DNA from: Ensifer adhaerens
Lineage (GTDB): Bacteria; Pseudomonadota; Alphaproteobacteria; Rhizobiales; Rhizobiaceae
Direction: 5' to 3'
NCBI RefSeq assembly: GCF_013283195.1
Contig: NZ_JABEKT010000002.1
Coordinates: forward strand, 620,001 to 684,000
DNA length: 64,000 nt
The position numbers and the translations under genes are program-made. Below, piece by piece: positions 44,602-53,587 of the stretch (its first letter is position 1; the number at the start of each line of letters is the position of its first letter). The notes under the pieces are model-generated. The model was given only the letters and a program-made list of their open reading frames with translations. It had not been told where the DNA came from and made no database searches.

Positions 44602-45350
44602 AGCTTTCGGGACAGTCCATTCTCGTCACCGGTGCGACGGGCGCCATCGGGCGGGCGATCTGCCATGCTCTCGTGGCGGACGGAGCGAATGTCGTCGTGC
44701 ACTACGGCCGCAATCGCGATGCCGCCGAGGTGCTTGTGAAATCGCTTAACGGCAGGGGCTGGTGCGTGCCAGCCGATCTGTCGGATCCGGCCGGGCCGCA
44801 GGCCCTGTGGGATCAGGCCCTGGCCGTTGCCGGTCGGCTGACGGGCCTCGTCAACAATGCCGGTATCCGGTCAGAAGTTGCGATCGACGCGCCGATGGAA
44901 GAGTGGCAGCGGGTCTGGGTGCGCGAAATGCAGGTCAACTTCCTTTCGGCAGTCGATCTGTCGAAGCTCGCCATCCAGCATTTTCGCGTGCATGGCGGCG
45001 GCCGGATCGTCAACATGGCCAGCCGTGCCGGTCAGCGCGGCTACACCTCCAGTGCCATGGCCTATGGCGCCTCGAAGGCCGCCCTGATCAATCTCACCAA
45101 ATCGATTGCGCAAAGCCACGGGCATGAGGGCGTGACCGCGTTAGCGCTGGCGCCCGGCTGGGTGCGCACCGAAATGGCCGAAGCCTATATCGCCGAACAC
45201 GGTGAGGCGGCGGCTTTGGCCGGCATCCCCATCGCCAGGATGGTCGACCCACAGGAAATCGGCGAGATCACCGCCTTCGCCTTCCGTCCCTCGCAGGCCT
45301 CTCTCAACGGCGCCGTGCTGGACGTGAACGGCGGCAGCTACATGAGGTAA
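44598..45350 (+). CDS. Short-chain dehydrogenase A of the imino-acid cluster
   Basis: A 250-residue SDR with cofactor loop GATGAIG, NNAG, a catalytic serine in NMASRAG and YGASK. The basic residue pattern HYGRNRDAA after strand 2 suggests NADP(H). It is translationally coupled to the racemase-family gene and followed after four bases by a second SDR. Its substrate is unknown; it may oxidise a hydroxyl on the ring or on an opened intermediate. Confidence 0.85.
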   Translation: MKLSGQSILVTGATGAIGRAICHALVADGANVVVHYGRNRDAAEVLVKSLNGRGWCVPADLSDPAGPQALWDQALAVAGRLTGLVNNAGIRSEVAIDAPMEEWQRVWVREMQVNFLSAVDLSKLAIQHFRVHGGGRIVNMASRAGQRGYTSSAMAYGASKAALINLTKSIAQSHGHEGVTALALAPGWVRTEMAEAYIAEHGEAAALAGIPIARMVDPQEIGEITAFAFRPSQASLNGAVLDVNGGSYMR

Positions 45351-45354
45351 CAGG

Positions 45355-46107
45355 ATGCGTTTCAAGGATAAGGTCGTCATCGTCACTGGAGCTGCTGGCG
45401 GCATCGGGGGAGCGATCAGCGCCCGCTTCGCTGCCGAGGGCGCGCGCGTTATCGTCACGGACATGAACGGCGAAGGCGCGGAAGCGACCGTCGCGCAGAT
45501 TTCGGGCGAGGGCGGCAACGCCCGTGCGCTCGCCAGCGACATCGCCACTGCCGAGGGTTGCCGCGCCATCATCGATAACGTCATTGCGACCGAAGGGCAT
45601 ATCGACGTGCTTTGCAACAATGCCGGCATCAACCGCCGCGGCAATCTCCTCTCGCTGATGCCGGAGGATTGGCGGCTGAGCTTTGCGGTCAATGTCGATG
45701 CAATGTTCCACCTGTGCCAGGCGACGCTCCCTCACATGATCGAGGCAGGCGGCGGCGCGATCGTGAACACGGCCTCCCAGTGGGGCCTTTATCCTGCCCC
45801 CAATCACATCGCCTACAACGTCACGAAGGCCGCGGTGGCCAGCTTCACGCAGAACCTTGCGCGCGACTACGCGCCGAACAAGATCCGCGTTAACGCCGTC
45901 TGCCCAGGCGAGATCCACACCCCGATGCTGGAAGCCGGAGTGAAGCGTTCCGGGCGCACCATTGCCGATCTCGACAAGCTCGTCCCCTTCGGGCGCATCG
46001 GGAAACCCGAGGAGGTCGCAGCCTTGGTCGCCTTCCTGGCCTCGGACGAAGCAGCCTTCATGTGCGGTTCACTTGTCGAAATCACCGGCGCGCAGGCGGT
46101 TGCCTGA
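45355..46107 (+). CDS. Short-chain dehydrogenase B of the imino-acid cluster
   Basis: A 250-residue SDR with GAAGGIG, NNAG, NTASQWG (catalytic Ser) and YNVTK. TDMNG after strand 2 has an acidic residue, which points to NAD(H) and contrasts with the NADP-like neighbour. It begins four bases after the first SDR and is the last gene of the operon. An NADP-type plus NAD-type pair could carry out a stereo-inversion by oxidation and reduction; this is inference only. Confidence 0.85.
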   Translation: MRFKDKVVIVTGAAGGIGGAISARFAAEGARVIVTDMNGEGAEATVAQISGEGGNARALASDIATAEGCRAIIDNVIATEGHIDVLCNNAGINRRGNLLSLMPEDWRLSFAVNVDAMFHLCQATLPHMIEAGGGAIVNTASQWGLYPAPNHIAYNVTKAAVASFTQNLARDYAPNKIRVNAVCPGEIHTPMLEAGVKRSGRTIADLDKLVPFGRIGKPEEVAALVAFLASDEAAFMCGSLVEITGAQAVA

Positions 46108-46357
46108 GATTGGGCCAGCATTTCGGCAGTAGGCACGGATCGAACATTGGCCTGATGAGGAGGTTCGCAGTTCGATATCGCTTCAAGCCGTCGGTGTTGT
46201 GTCGCACCGCTCTGACGACACTTTGCTCAAAGCAGGTCAGGGCGAAGCAGGCGGATCGGTGAACTCACGCGGGGATTTAAAGAGGGGCGGGGCTTAAGAG
46301 TTGGTCATCGCAAGCGACGAGCACGCTGGTAGAGCGTCCCGGGGCCTTGTCGAACAC

Positions 46358-47254
46358 TCAATTGTTTCTTGCAGCGCTGGCAATGAAGGCCGCCTTCAGA
46401 TGCTCGGCAGCGGGAGAAAGGCTGTGATGGCGCCGTTGAAGCAGTGAGACATCGCGCATGACGATGGGGTCAATGAGATCGATTGTGGTCACCCCGACGG
46501 CCGAGGCGAGTTGTCCGGAATTCTCCGGCAGCACCGAAACACCCATCCCGGCAGCGATCATGCTGATCGCGGTCGTCGAAAAACGCACCTCGTACTTCGG
46601 CCGATAGTTCGGGACGACGCGGATAAGATTGTGCTCGACGATGTTGCGTAGTGGATTGGAAGCGGCAAGCGTAATCAGGGTCTCGTCTTTAAGTTGTGCC
46701 CAGCGCACGGATTTGCGCTTTGCAAACCGGTGATCTTCCCGGCAGACGAGCATCAGCTTGTCGCGCAGCAAGGCCGTCGCGGTGATCTCCGGATCCTCCT
46801 CGGAGAGGGTGCCGACGGCGATGTCGACCTCGTGGCGCTTGAGCGCCGGGGTGATCTGCTCCTCGGGCATGTCGCGAATATTGACGGAGATCTCCGGGTA
46901 CATGCGCAGGAAGCGCGCGATGATCGGCGGAACGATGGTGGCGGCAAGCACGATCGCCGCGGCGACCGTCACCTGGCCGCGCTTCAGCATGGCGTTGTCG
47001 CGCACGTCGCCGACGGCCAGTTCCAGGTCCTTCAGGATCTTTCGCGCTTGCGGCAGAAACTCCTGGCCGACAAGAGTGAGGGAGACCATGCGCGTATGCC
47101 GGTCGAACAGACGCACGCCGATTTCCGTCTCAAGGTCGCGGATGAGGATGCTGACCGCGGACTGGGTGAGATGGAGATTGCGTGCGGCGATGTTGAACTG
47201 GCCGAGCTCGGCCACTGCGATGAAGGCCCTGAGTTGCCGCAGGGTTATGTTCAT
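46358..47254 (-). CDS. LysR-family regulator 1
   Basis: A 298-residue LysR-type regulator with N-terminal HTH (LRQLRAFIAVAELGQFNIAARNLHLTQSAVSILIRDLETEIGVRLFDRHTR) and a C-terminal effector domain. GGGAGG lies upstream of ATG 47254. It is 56 bases downstream of the nucleoside-type ABC transporter ATPase on the same strand, so it may be read from the same operon. It resembles the second LysR at 54572, and the two probably control the two divergent arms of the cluster. Confidence 0.88.
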   Translation of the reverse strand: MNITLRQLRAFIAVAELGQFNIAARNLHLTQSAVSILIRDLETEIGVRLFDRHTRMVSLTLVGQEFLPQARKILKDLELAVGDVRDNAMLKRGQVTVAAAIVLAATIVPPIIARFLRMYPEISVNIRDMPEEQITPALKRHEVDIAVGTLSEEDPEITATALLRDKLMLVCREDHRFAKRKSVRWAQLKDETLITLAASNPLRNIVEHNLIRVVPNYRPKYEVRFSTTAISMIAAGMGVSVLPENSGQLASAVGVTTIDLIDPIVMRDVSLLQRRHHSLSPAAEHLKAAFIASAARNN

Positions 47255-47310
47255 GTACGCGCGACCTCCCGTTATCCTGCCCCATCAAAGCCTGCCAAAT
47301 CTTCGCTTGT

Positions 47311-48843
47311 CTACCCCGCAGGTGCCGGCTGTTCCTTGTTGCCGGCCATAAGCAAGCCTAGTTCGTCGAGACGAGTGCGGTCCGGGGGCAGTTCGCCAAG
47401 GATCCCGCCGTGGAACATCACCAGGATGCGGTCGCAGATTGCGAACAGCTCCTCGAGCTCCGTGGAGATAAGCAGAATGGCGCGACCGCTGTCGCGCTGC
47501 TTCAGCATCTCCTCCATCACGAACTCCATCGCGCCGATATCGATACCGCGGGTAAGCTGGTTGACGAGGATGAAATCGGGATTGCGCGCCAGCTCCCGCG
47601 CGACGACCAGTTTTTGCTGGTTCCCACCTGACAGCGCAGCGATTGGCTGGTTCTCGTCCCGGCTCTTCACACGGAAACGCTTGATCAGGTCGCGGGTATG
47701 CTCGGCAATCACCCGGCCATTCAGCATGCCGCCCGTCGCGAAGGGTTTTTGGTCGTAGCGTTGGAGGATGGTGTTTTCGCTGAGCGACAGCGGAAGCACG
47801 ATGCCATGTTTGTGACGGTCCTCCGGTATGTGGGAAAAGCTCCTGGCATTGATCGCGGCGGGATCAAGACCGGTAATCTCCTTTCCGTTGAGAACGACGC
47901 GCCCTGTATCGACGGGCAGCAGTCCGGAAAGTGCGAGCGAGAGTTCCGTTTGGCCGTTGCCGGAAACGCCGGCGATGCCGACGATTTCGCCGGCGCGCAC
48001 GTCGAAGCTCACGCCGCGCACGGCCGGAATGCCATTCTCTGCGCGGCAGGCAAGGTTTTCAACAGAGAGCACGATAGGGCCGGGTGGCTCGGGGTTGCGC
48101 GGCAGCTCCATGCGAACGTCGCGGCCCACCATCATGCGGGCGAGCTCCCGCGCATTCGTTTCCCCTACCTTGACCGTGTGTACGACGCGTCCGTCGCGCA
48201 TGACGCTGATGCGATTGCTGACGCGCATCACCTCGTCCAACTTGTGCGAGATGAAGACGACGGTCTTTCCATCCTTCACGAGATCGCTCATCAGGCAGAG
48301 GAGGCGGTCGGTCTCCTGCGGGGTCAGAACGGCGGTTGGCTCGTCGAGGATCAGCAGGTCGATGCCGTGGAACAGCACTTTCAAGATTTCCACCCGCTGC
48401 TGCTCGCCGACCGAGAGATCTTCGACGATTGCGTCGGGACGTACGTCGAGGGCGTAGCGTTCGGAAAGCGCGCGGATCTTTCGGTGGACCTTGTCCATGT
48501 CGGAGATGACGCTGAGTGCAGAACCCTGGCCGAGGATGTAGTTTTCCGCCACCGTGAGGTTCGGCACCAGCATGAAATGCTGGTGCACCATGCCGATGCG
48601 CTGGCGGATCGCGTCGCGCGGGCTGGCGAAGCTCACCGGTTGCCCTTTGTAGACGATATCGCCTTCATCCGGCCGGACCATGCCGCATATCATGCTCATC
48701 AGCACGCTCTTGCCGGCGCCGTTTTCGCCAAGCAGCGAGTGGATTTCGCCCTCCTCGATTTCGAGGGATACACCGTCGCTGGCGACGATGGGCCCGAAGC
48801 GTTTGCGGATATTGTCGATGCGCAGGAAGGGTCTTGTCGACAT
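47311..48843 (-). CDS. Nucleoside-type ABC transporter ATPase (two ABC domains)
   Basis: A 510-residue double ATPase of the BMP/Nup family. Domain 1: GENGAGKSV, LSVGEQQRVEILK, LILDEPTAVLTPQE. Domain 2: degenerate Walker A GVSGNGQTE, LSGGNQQKLVVARE and ILVNQLTRGID, where the Walker B glutamate position is replaced, as is usual in this family's second half. It powers two permeases (48849, 49862) fed by a BMP binding protein (51026). Family substrates are purine/pyrimidine nucleosides and related compounds. The start is ATG 48843 with GAGGTG upstream; a longer open frame beyond it is an overlap. Confidence 0.9.
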   Translation of the reverse strand: MSTRPFLRIDNIRKRFGPIVASDGVSLEIEEGEIHSLLGENGAGKSVLMSMICGMVRPDEGDIVYKGQPVSFASPRDAIRQRIGMVHQHFMLVPNLTVAENYILGQGSALSVISDMDKVHRKIRALSERYALDVRPDAIVEDLSVGEQQRVEILKVLFHGIDLLILDEPTAVLTPQETDRLLCLMSDLVKDGKTVVFISHKLDEVMRVSNRISVMRDGRVVHTVKVGETNARELARMMVGRDVRMELPRNPEPPGPIVLSVENLACRAENGIPAVRGVSFDVRAGEIVGIAGVSGNGQTELSLALSGLLPVDTGRVVLNGKEITGLDPAAINARSFSHIPEDRHKHGIVLPLSLSENTILQRYDQKPFATGGMLNGRVIAEHTRDLIKRFRVKSRDENQPIAALSGGNQQKLVVARELARNPDFILVNQLTRGIDIGAMEFVMEEMLKQRDSGRAILLISTELEELFAICDRILVMFHGGILGELPPDRTRLDELGLLMAGNKEQPAPAG

Positions 48844-48848
48844 GTCGA

Positions 48849-49781
48849 TCACCTCATCTCGTAGGGCTGGCCGAGCTTGCTGGGTGCAGCACCCTTGCCG
48901 CGGAACACGACGAGCGTGATGATCGTCATGATATAGGGAAGCGCCTGCAGCACCTGATAGGGCACGACGATGGACGCTTGCGCCTGGAGCATGAGCTGCA
49001 GGGCATAAAAGAGGCCGAAGAGCAGAGAGACGAAGAATGCCCCGATCGGCGACCAGCGCGCAAAGACCACGACAGCCAGGGCGATGAAACCGCGGCCGGA
49101 GGTCATGCCTTCGACGAACTGGTTGGAGTGACCAAGCGTCAGGAACGCGCCTCCGAGCCCCGCAAACCCGGTACCGACGAGAACGGCGGCATAACGGTAG
49201 CCAGGCACGCTGCGACCGGCGACGTCGACGGCTTTCGGGTGTTCGCCGACGGCGCGAAGCGTCAGGCCGAACGAGGTGCGGTAGAGCACGAGTGTGGCGA
49301 GGATGGCGGCCAGTATCGTCGAGTACACGATCAGGTTTTGCCGGAAGAACGCCTCCCCGAGGAAGGGCAGGTCGCTCAGCCACGGTATGTGGACTGGCTG
49401 GGCGATATCGATGCCCTTGCCCGTCGAGACGTAATAGGTGCGGAAGAGGAAGGCCGTCAGGCCCATGCCGAGCAGGTTGAGTGCCGCGCCCACCACGATC
49501 TGGTCTGCCTTGATGGTGATCGTGAAGAAGGCGAAGACGAGCCCGAACAGCATGCCGCCGGCAACGCCCGCCAAAAGCCCGAGCGGAATGTTGCCGGTGG
49601 CCGAGGCCGCAGCGAAGCCGCAGAATGCGCCGACGAGCATTGTGCCCTCGAGTCCGATATTGAGCACGCCCGCGCGCTCGGAAAAGACCTCGCCGATCGA
49701 GGCGAAGATCAAGGGGGTGGCAAGCCTCCAGGCGGCGCCGACGAGCGTCGCGAGGAAGGTGAGGAGCATCATGTCGTCCAT
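48849..49781 (-). CDS. Nucleoside-type ABC transporter permease 1
   Basis: A 310-residue permease with about eight helices: MMLLTFLATLVGAAWRLATPLIFASIGEVFSERAGVLNIGLEGTML is the conserved N-terminal block of the BMP/Nup permease family, followed by ALNLLGMGLTAFLFR and GFIALAVVVFARWSP. It ends five bases before the ATPase gene. It probably forms a heterodimer with the 364-residue permease upstream. Confidence 0.9.
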   Translation of the reverse strand: MDDMMLLTFLATLVGAAWRLATPLIFASIGEVFSERAGVLNIGLEGTMLVGAFCGFAAASATGNIPLGLLAGVAGGMLFGLVFAFFTITIKADQIVVGAALNLLGMGLTAFLFRTYYVSTGKGIDIAQPVHIPWLSDLPFLGEAFFRQNLIVYSTILAAILATLVLYRTSFGLTLRAVGEHPKAVDVAGRSVPGYRYAAVLVGTGFAGLGGAFLTLGHSNQFVEGMTSGRGFIALAVVVFARWSPIGAFFVSLLFGLFYALQLMLQAQASIVVPYQVLQALPYIMTIITLVVFRGKGAAPSKLGQPYEMR

Positions 49782-49861
49782 CGGTTATACCCTCTAGGAA
49801 TGTAGCCAAAGGTTTTGTTTTCCCGCGGACGGCAAAGGGTCGTGCGGGAGTTTCCATGCTT

Positions 49862-50956
49862 TCAAGCCACGATCCTGAGGACGTCGCGCAGCTTGGCGAA
49901 GGCGACGACCGAGAGGATGACAATGCCCTGGATGACGAGCACCAGGACCTGCGGGACCTGCGAGGTGATCTGGAGGACTTCCGAGCCCGAGCGCAGCGTC
50001 GCAAACAGGCCGCCCGAGAGAATCGCTGCCAACGGGTTGTTGCCCGCCAGCAACGCCACGGCGATGCCTTCGAAGCCATAACCGGGCGAGATGTTCTGAT
50101 AGAGCCGTCGGGTGACGCCCGCCACTTCGAAGGCGCCGGCAAGCCCGGCCATCGCGCCGCTGATGCAGATAGCGATCATGACGTTTCGTGCGACGTTCAT
50201 GCCGGCATAACGGGCGGCGTGGGGGTTGAGACCGACGACGCGCAGCGCAAAGCCGCGACTGCTTCTTCGCAGGAAGATGTAGAGGCCGACGGCCAGCACC
50301 AAAGCGACGAGAATGCCGATGTGAAGCCGCAGGTCGGTCACCAGACGTGGTGTCCAGGCTTCGCGCACCAGCCTTGCCGATTGCGGATAGGCAGCACTCG
50401 CGTCGCGCATCGGACCGGTGACCAGATAGCTCGTAAGGATGAGGGCGATGTAGTTGAGCATGATCGTGGTGACGATCTCGCTCGCCTGAAAGCGCACCTT
50501 CAGGTAGCCGGCAATGCCGGCCCAGGCAGCGCCCGCCAACGCCCCGGCCAGCATCACGAGCGGCGCATGCACCCACACGGAAAGTCCATCGATGCTGGTG
50601 CCGACAAGAGTTGCAGCGATCGCACCAACATAGAGTTGGCCCTCGGCGCCGATGTTCCAGATCGAACAGCGGAAGGCTACACAGAGGCCCGCGCCGATCA
50701 GGATCAGGGGGGTCGCCTTGAGGAGAATTTCTCCGACCGAACGCATGTCTTGAAACGAGCCGAAGACCATCACGGTAACGACGTCGCTGCCGTTGAAGCC
50801 GTTGAGCGATAAAAGGGCGGCGCCAAAGGCGAGAGCGACGAGAACCGCCGCGATGGGTGTCAGAGCGCTGATCGCGGCGCGCGAGAGCGTGTGGGTGAAG
50901 GCGTGGGTTGCTTGAGAATTCACGGTCTCACGCACTCCCTGGTTTATCTCAGCCAT
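49862..50956 (-). CDS. Nucleoside-type ABC transporter permease 2
   Basis: A 364-residue permease with about nine helices and the family block LILIGAGLCVAFRCSIWNIGAEGQLYVGAI, then FQASEIVTTIMLNYIALILTSYLV. It is longer than its partner because of an N-terminal cytoplasmic tail. The ATG at 50956 lacks a strong ribosome site, and a GTG at 50923 with AGGGAG upstream is an alternative. It lies 69 bases after the binding-protein stop, with a hairpin in the gap. Confidence 0.88.
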   Translation of the reverse strand: MAEINQGVRETVNSQATHAFTHTLSRAAISALTPIAAVLVALAFGAALLSLNGFNGSDVVTVMVFGSFQDMRSVGEILLKATPLILIGAGLCVAFRCSIWNIGAEGQLYVGAIAATLVGTSIDGLSVWVHAPLVMLAGALAGAAWAGIAGYLKVRFQASEIVTTIMLNYIALILTSYLVTGPMRDASAAYPQSARLVREAWTPRLVTDLRLHIGILVALVLAVGLYIFLRRSSRGFALRVVGLNPHAARYAGMNVARNVMIAICISGAMAGLAGAFEVAGVTRRLYQNISPGYGFEGIAVALLAGNNPLAAILSGGLFATLRSGSEVLQITSQVPQVLVLVIQGIVILSVVAFAKLRDVLRIVA

Positions 50957-50989
50957 GGGTCGGTCCGGATGTTGGTGTGAGGCGGGAGG

Positions 50990-51015
50990 GCTGCGGCCGG
51001 ACGACCTGCCGCAGC
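50990..51015. repeat. GC hairpin after the BMP binding-protein gene
   Basis: GCTGCGGC pairs with GCCGCAGC around a 10-base loop. On the minus strand it lies 10 bases past the binding-protein stop and before permease 2, matching the placement of the hairpins at 9782 and 37656. Confidence 0.45.
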
Positions 51016-51025
51016 GTGAAGCCGG

Positions 51026-52015
51026 CTATTCTGCGCCGGTCTTGATCTCGCCAGCGGCGATCTTGTCGCTGATTGCCTTCACCTCGGCGCGGATGTCCTG
51101 CGGCACGGTGACCGGGCCGTCGTCGCGAAACGTAAACGAGATGACCTTGGGATCCTTCAGGCCGAAAACGACGTTTGCCGCCGGCGGGTGACCGTCCTTG
51201 ATCGCGCGGACCACCTCGACCACGCCTTGCGCGTAATCGGCAACGTAGAGCCCCAGGATGTTGTTGGGCGCTACCTCGGTGAAATCGCTGAAGATCGAGA
51301 AGGAGCGCACGTCCGGGCCGGACTCTGCGATGGCCTGATAGCCGCCGACCGTTGCGCCCGAGGCGTTCGGTACGACGAAGTCCGCGCCTTGCGAAATCAT
51401 GCTCAATGCAGCTTCCTTGGCGGCGGTCGTATCGGTGAAGTTGCCGATATAGGCCTCGCTGATCGGGAAGTCCGGGTTGATGCTTTTTGCGCCGTTCTTG
51501 AAGCCGGTGAAGGCCTGCTGGATCGGCGGGATTTCCATGCCGCCAACGAGGCCGGCCTTGCCACCCATTTTCGCGGCGATGACGCCCATCAGGTAGAAGG
51601 GCTGGCTGGTATCGGTGTTGAGCCCGATGACGTTGCCTTCGTGGATCGCGCTCGACGAGATAAGGAAATAGGTGTCCGGGTAGTCGAGGGCGACATCGCG
51701 CGCGGCGTCCTGGAACTCGAAGCCGTGGCCGAGGATGACCTTGTAACCCTGGCTGGCATAGTCGCGAAACGCCTTCTCGAAGGAGGCCGGGTTCTGCTGC
51801 AGCTCGACATAGCTGATCTTGGCGCCAAGCTGTTCCTCCACGCCCTTGAGCGCGTTGTAACCGATCCGGTTCCATCCTTCTTCGGAGACACTACCAGGCA
51901 CTAGAAGGCCCATCTTAAAGTCTTCCGCATGCGCGACGTCGAGCCGGAGCATTCCGGTCAGGGCCATTCCGAGAGTGGACGCAAGCAGTAAACGACGCGA
52001 AATTTCAGTTATCAT
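51026..52015 (-). CDS. BMP-family periplasmic binding protein
   Basis: A 329-residue basic membrane protein (Med/PnrA-like) binding protein. The signal region MITEISRRLLLASTLGMALTGML...AHAE is followed by FKMGLLVPGSVSEEGWNRIGYNALKGVEEQLGAKISYVE, the hallmark opening of the family, and VILGHGFEFQDAARDVALDYPDTYFL. It captures a nucleoside or base-like ligand for the ABC transporter. ATG 52015 has GGGAGG six bases upstream. It starts 54 bases after the amidohydrolase stop, in the same operon. Confidence 0.88.
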   Translation of the reverse strand: MITEISRRLLLASTLGMALTGMLRLDVAHAEDFKMGLLVPGSVSEEGWNRIGYNALKGVEEQLGAKISYVELQQNPASFEKAFRDYASQGYKVILGHGFEFQDAARDVALDYPDTYFLISSSAIHEGNVIGLNTDTSQPFYLMGVIAAKMGGKAGLVGGMEIPPIQQAFTGFKNGAKSINPDFPISEAYIGNFTDTTAAKEAALSMISQGADFVVPNASGATVGGYQAIAESGPDVRSFSIFSDFTEVAPNNILGLYVADYAQGVVEVVRAIKDGHPPAANVVFGLKDPKVISFTFRDDGPVTVPQDIRAEVKAISDKIAAGEIKTGAE

Positions 52016-52069
52016 TTCATTCCTCCCATTAGATTGAAGTCACAATCCCCCCGGAGCAGCCGTTCCCTT

Positions 52070-53365
52070 TTATGCGTTCTCCTGCAGGCGGATATTTTCG
52101 GTGGCGCTCTGCGAGACCAGGCGCCCGTTCGAGAAGACAAAGGCCCGATCCGGTCCGCCGGCAACCAGCGTGTCGGTATCGATGCAGTCAGTGACCACGA
52201 AGTCAGCGCGCGCGCCGGGCCTTAGGCCATAGTCTCTTCCAAGGCCCATCAGGCGGGCAGGGGCCGTCGTGATCATGCCGTGCGCTGCGGCGAGTTCATC
52301 ACCGCGCAGGTGGCCGGCCAGCAGCGTCCAGCGGGCGATTTCCAGCATGTCGCCCGAGCCGGTCGGGACGAAGGGGTCCTGGATATTGTCCGAGGCCGTG
52401 GCGATGGTGATGCCGGCACGATAGAGCTCGGCGACGCGCGTCAGTCCGCGCGGCGGCAGGACCTCGTAGTCGCGGCCTTGCAGATAGAGATTTGCCGCAG
52501 GCAGCGTCACGACACCGACATTCAGTTTGTGCAGGCGCTCGGCTATCCGCTGGAACTGCCGACGGGGCAGGGCGCTCAACACAGAGACGTGGCTGAAGAC
52601 GGTGCGCCCCTGCATGCCGAAGTGTTCCACGCGATCGAGAGCGGCGTCGAGAAGATGCACCCCGCTATTGAGGTGTTCATCGAGATGCAGGTCGATCGGC
52701 TTGCCGGACTTCACAGCCGCGGAAAACAAGATGTCGAGGTAACGCGGCGGGTCCTCGGAAACGGCGGGCGTTCCGCCGACGGCATCGGCGAGCGCGACGG
52801 CGCGGTCGATGTTCTTGCCCAGCCACTCGAAATCCTGGCCGGGATGGGGCGTCATGAAGGCGACCAGTTGAAGCGTGATCCGGTGCCTCTCAGCATCGCG
52901 AATGGCCGCCAGCGTCTCGATGCCGTGGAAGCCGGCATCCTTGTCGACGTTGATATGGCTGCGGATCGCGGTCGTGCCGCGGGAAAGACATCGCCCGATT
53001 GTGCGCGTTGCGCGCTTGCGAATGTCGTCAGGGCCGGCGGTACGGGCATATTTCGCGAAGGCTTCGCGGGCGCCCTGGAGCGTGCCTGACGGATTGGGGG
53101 TAAAGCGCAGTACGCCCGTTTTGTCGAGATGCTGGTGCGCGTCGACGAAACCCGGCGAAACGAGCATGCCTGTAATATCCACATGGGCGCTGTAGGACCC
53201 GCTGTCGAGAAAGGGTTCGACAATGGCGATGCGCCCGTCGGCGCCGACGACAATGTCGCTCACCGATTGTGAGCCGTCGTCATGAATGACGCTTCCGCCC
53301 GTGAGAGCAAAGGACTGACCGCCGGTCAGTTTTGCGAGCGACGCCGTTAGATTGTCACGTGCCAT
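52070..53365 (-). CDS. Cytosine-deaminase-like amidohydrolase
   Basis: A 431-residue metal-dependent hydrolase of the CodA/AtzC branch. Metal and catalytic residues are visible: HQH in GFVDAHQHLDKTG, HLDEH, SHVS and the aspartate in TASDNIQDPFVPTGSGDMLE. The family deaminates or dechlorinates ring carbons in cytosine, isoguanine and triazines. Co-location with a nucleoside-type transporter and a molybdenum hydroxylase makes an N-heterocycle substrate likely. It is preceded by a LysR-type dyad at 53414-53438. Confidence 0.87.
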   Translation of the reverse strand: MARDNLTASLAKLTGGQSFALTGGSVIHDDGSQSVSDIVVGADGRIAIVEPFLDSGSYSAHVDITGMLVSPGFVDAHQHLDKTGVLRFTPNPSGTLQGAREAFAKYARTAGPDDIRKRATRTIGRCLSRGTTAIRSHINVDKDAGFHGIETLAAIRDAERHRITLQLVAFMTPHPGQDFEWLGKNIDRAVALADAVGGTPAVSEDPPRYLDILFSAAVKSGKPIDLHLDEHLNSGVHLLDAALDRVEHFGMQGRTVFSHVSVLSALPRRQFQRIAERLHKLNVGVVTLPAANLYLQGRDYEVLPPRGLTRVAELYRAGITIATASDNIQDPFVPTGSGDMLEIARWTLLAGHLRGDELAAAHGMITTAPARLMGLGRDYGLRPGARADFVVTDCIDTDTLVAGGPDRAFVFSNGRLVSQSATENIRLQENA

Positions 53366-53413
53366 TCCGTCCCCACCTTCTTGTCATGGCGGAAGACTAA
53401 GCACGGGCCATTA

Positions 53414-53438
53414 ATTGAAACAAATTCATTATTTCAAT
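53414..53438. promoter_or_regulatory. LysR-type dyad upstream of the amidohydrolase-transporter operon
   Basis: ATTGAAA-N11-TTTCAAT is a perfect 7-base dyad with 11-base spacing, the geometry of LysR binding boxes. It lies 49-73 bases upstream of the amidohydrolase start in an AT-rich gap, and either LysR protein of the cluster could bind it. Confidence 0.5.
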
Positions 53439-53587
53439 CATTTGATAAGTAAATCGCAATAATTGCTTTCGTCGGGAATACGCGCAAGTAAAGATCTCCA
53501 AAGAAAGTAATAAGCTAAATCAATGTGCTGCGACTGCGATGGGTCGAGGGTTGTGGCCCATCACCTACCGCAGACGACCACCCAAAA

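Noticed and set aside
46108-46357. Possible transposase or integrase remnant in the gap after the SDR operon.
   Set aside because: No frame here shows transposase motifs and no terminal inverted repeats or target duplications are visible.
48844-50142. Long frame extending the nucleoside ATPase upstream across both permease genes.
   Set aside because: It is an out-of-frame reading of the permeases. The ATPase has a good start and ribosome site at 48843.
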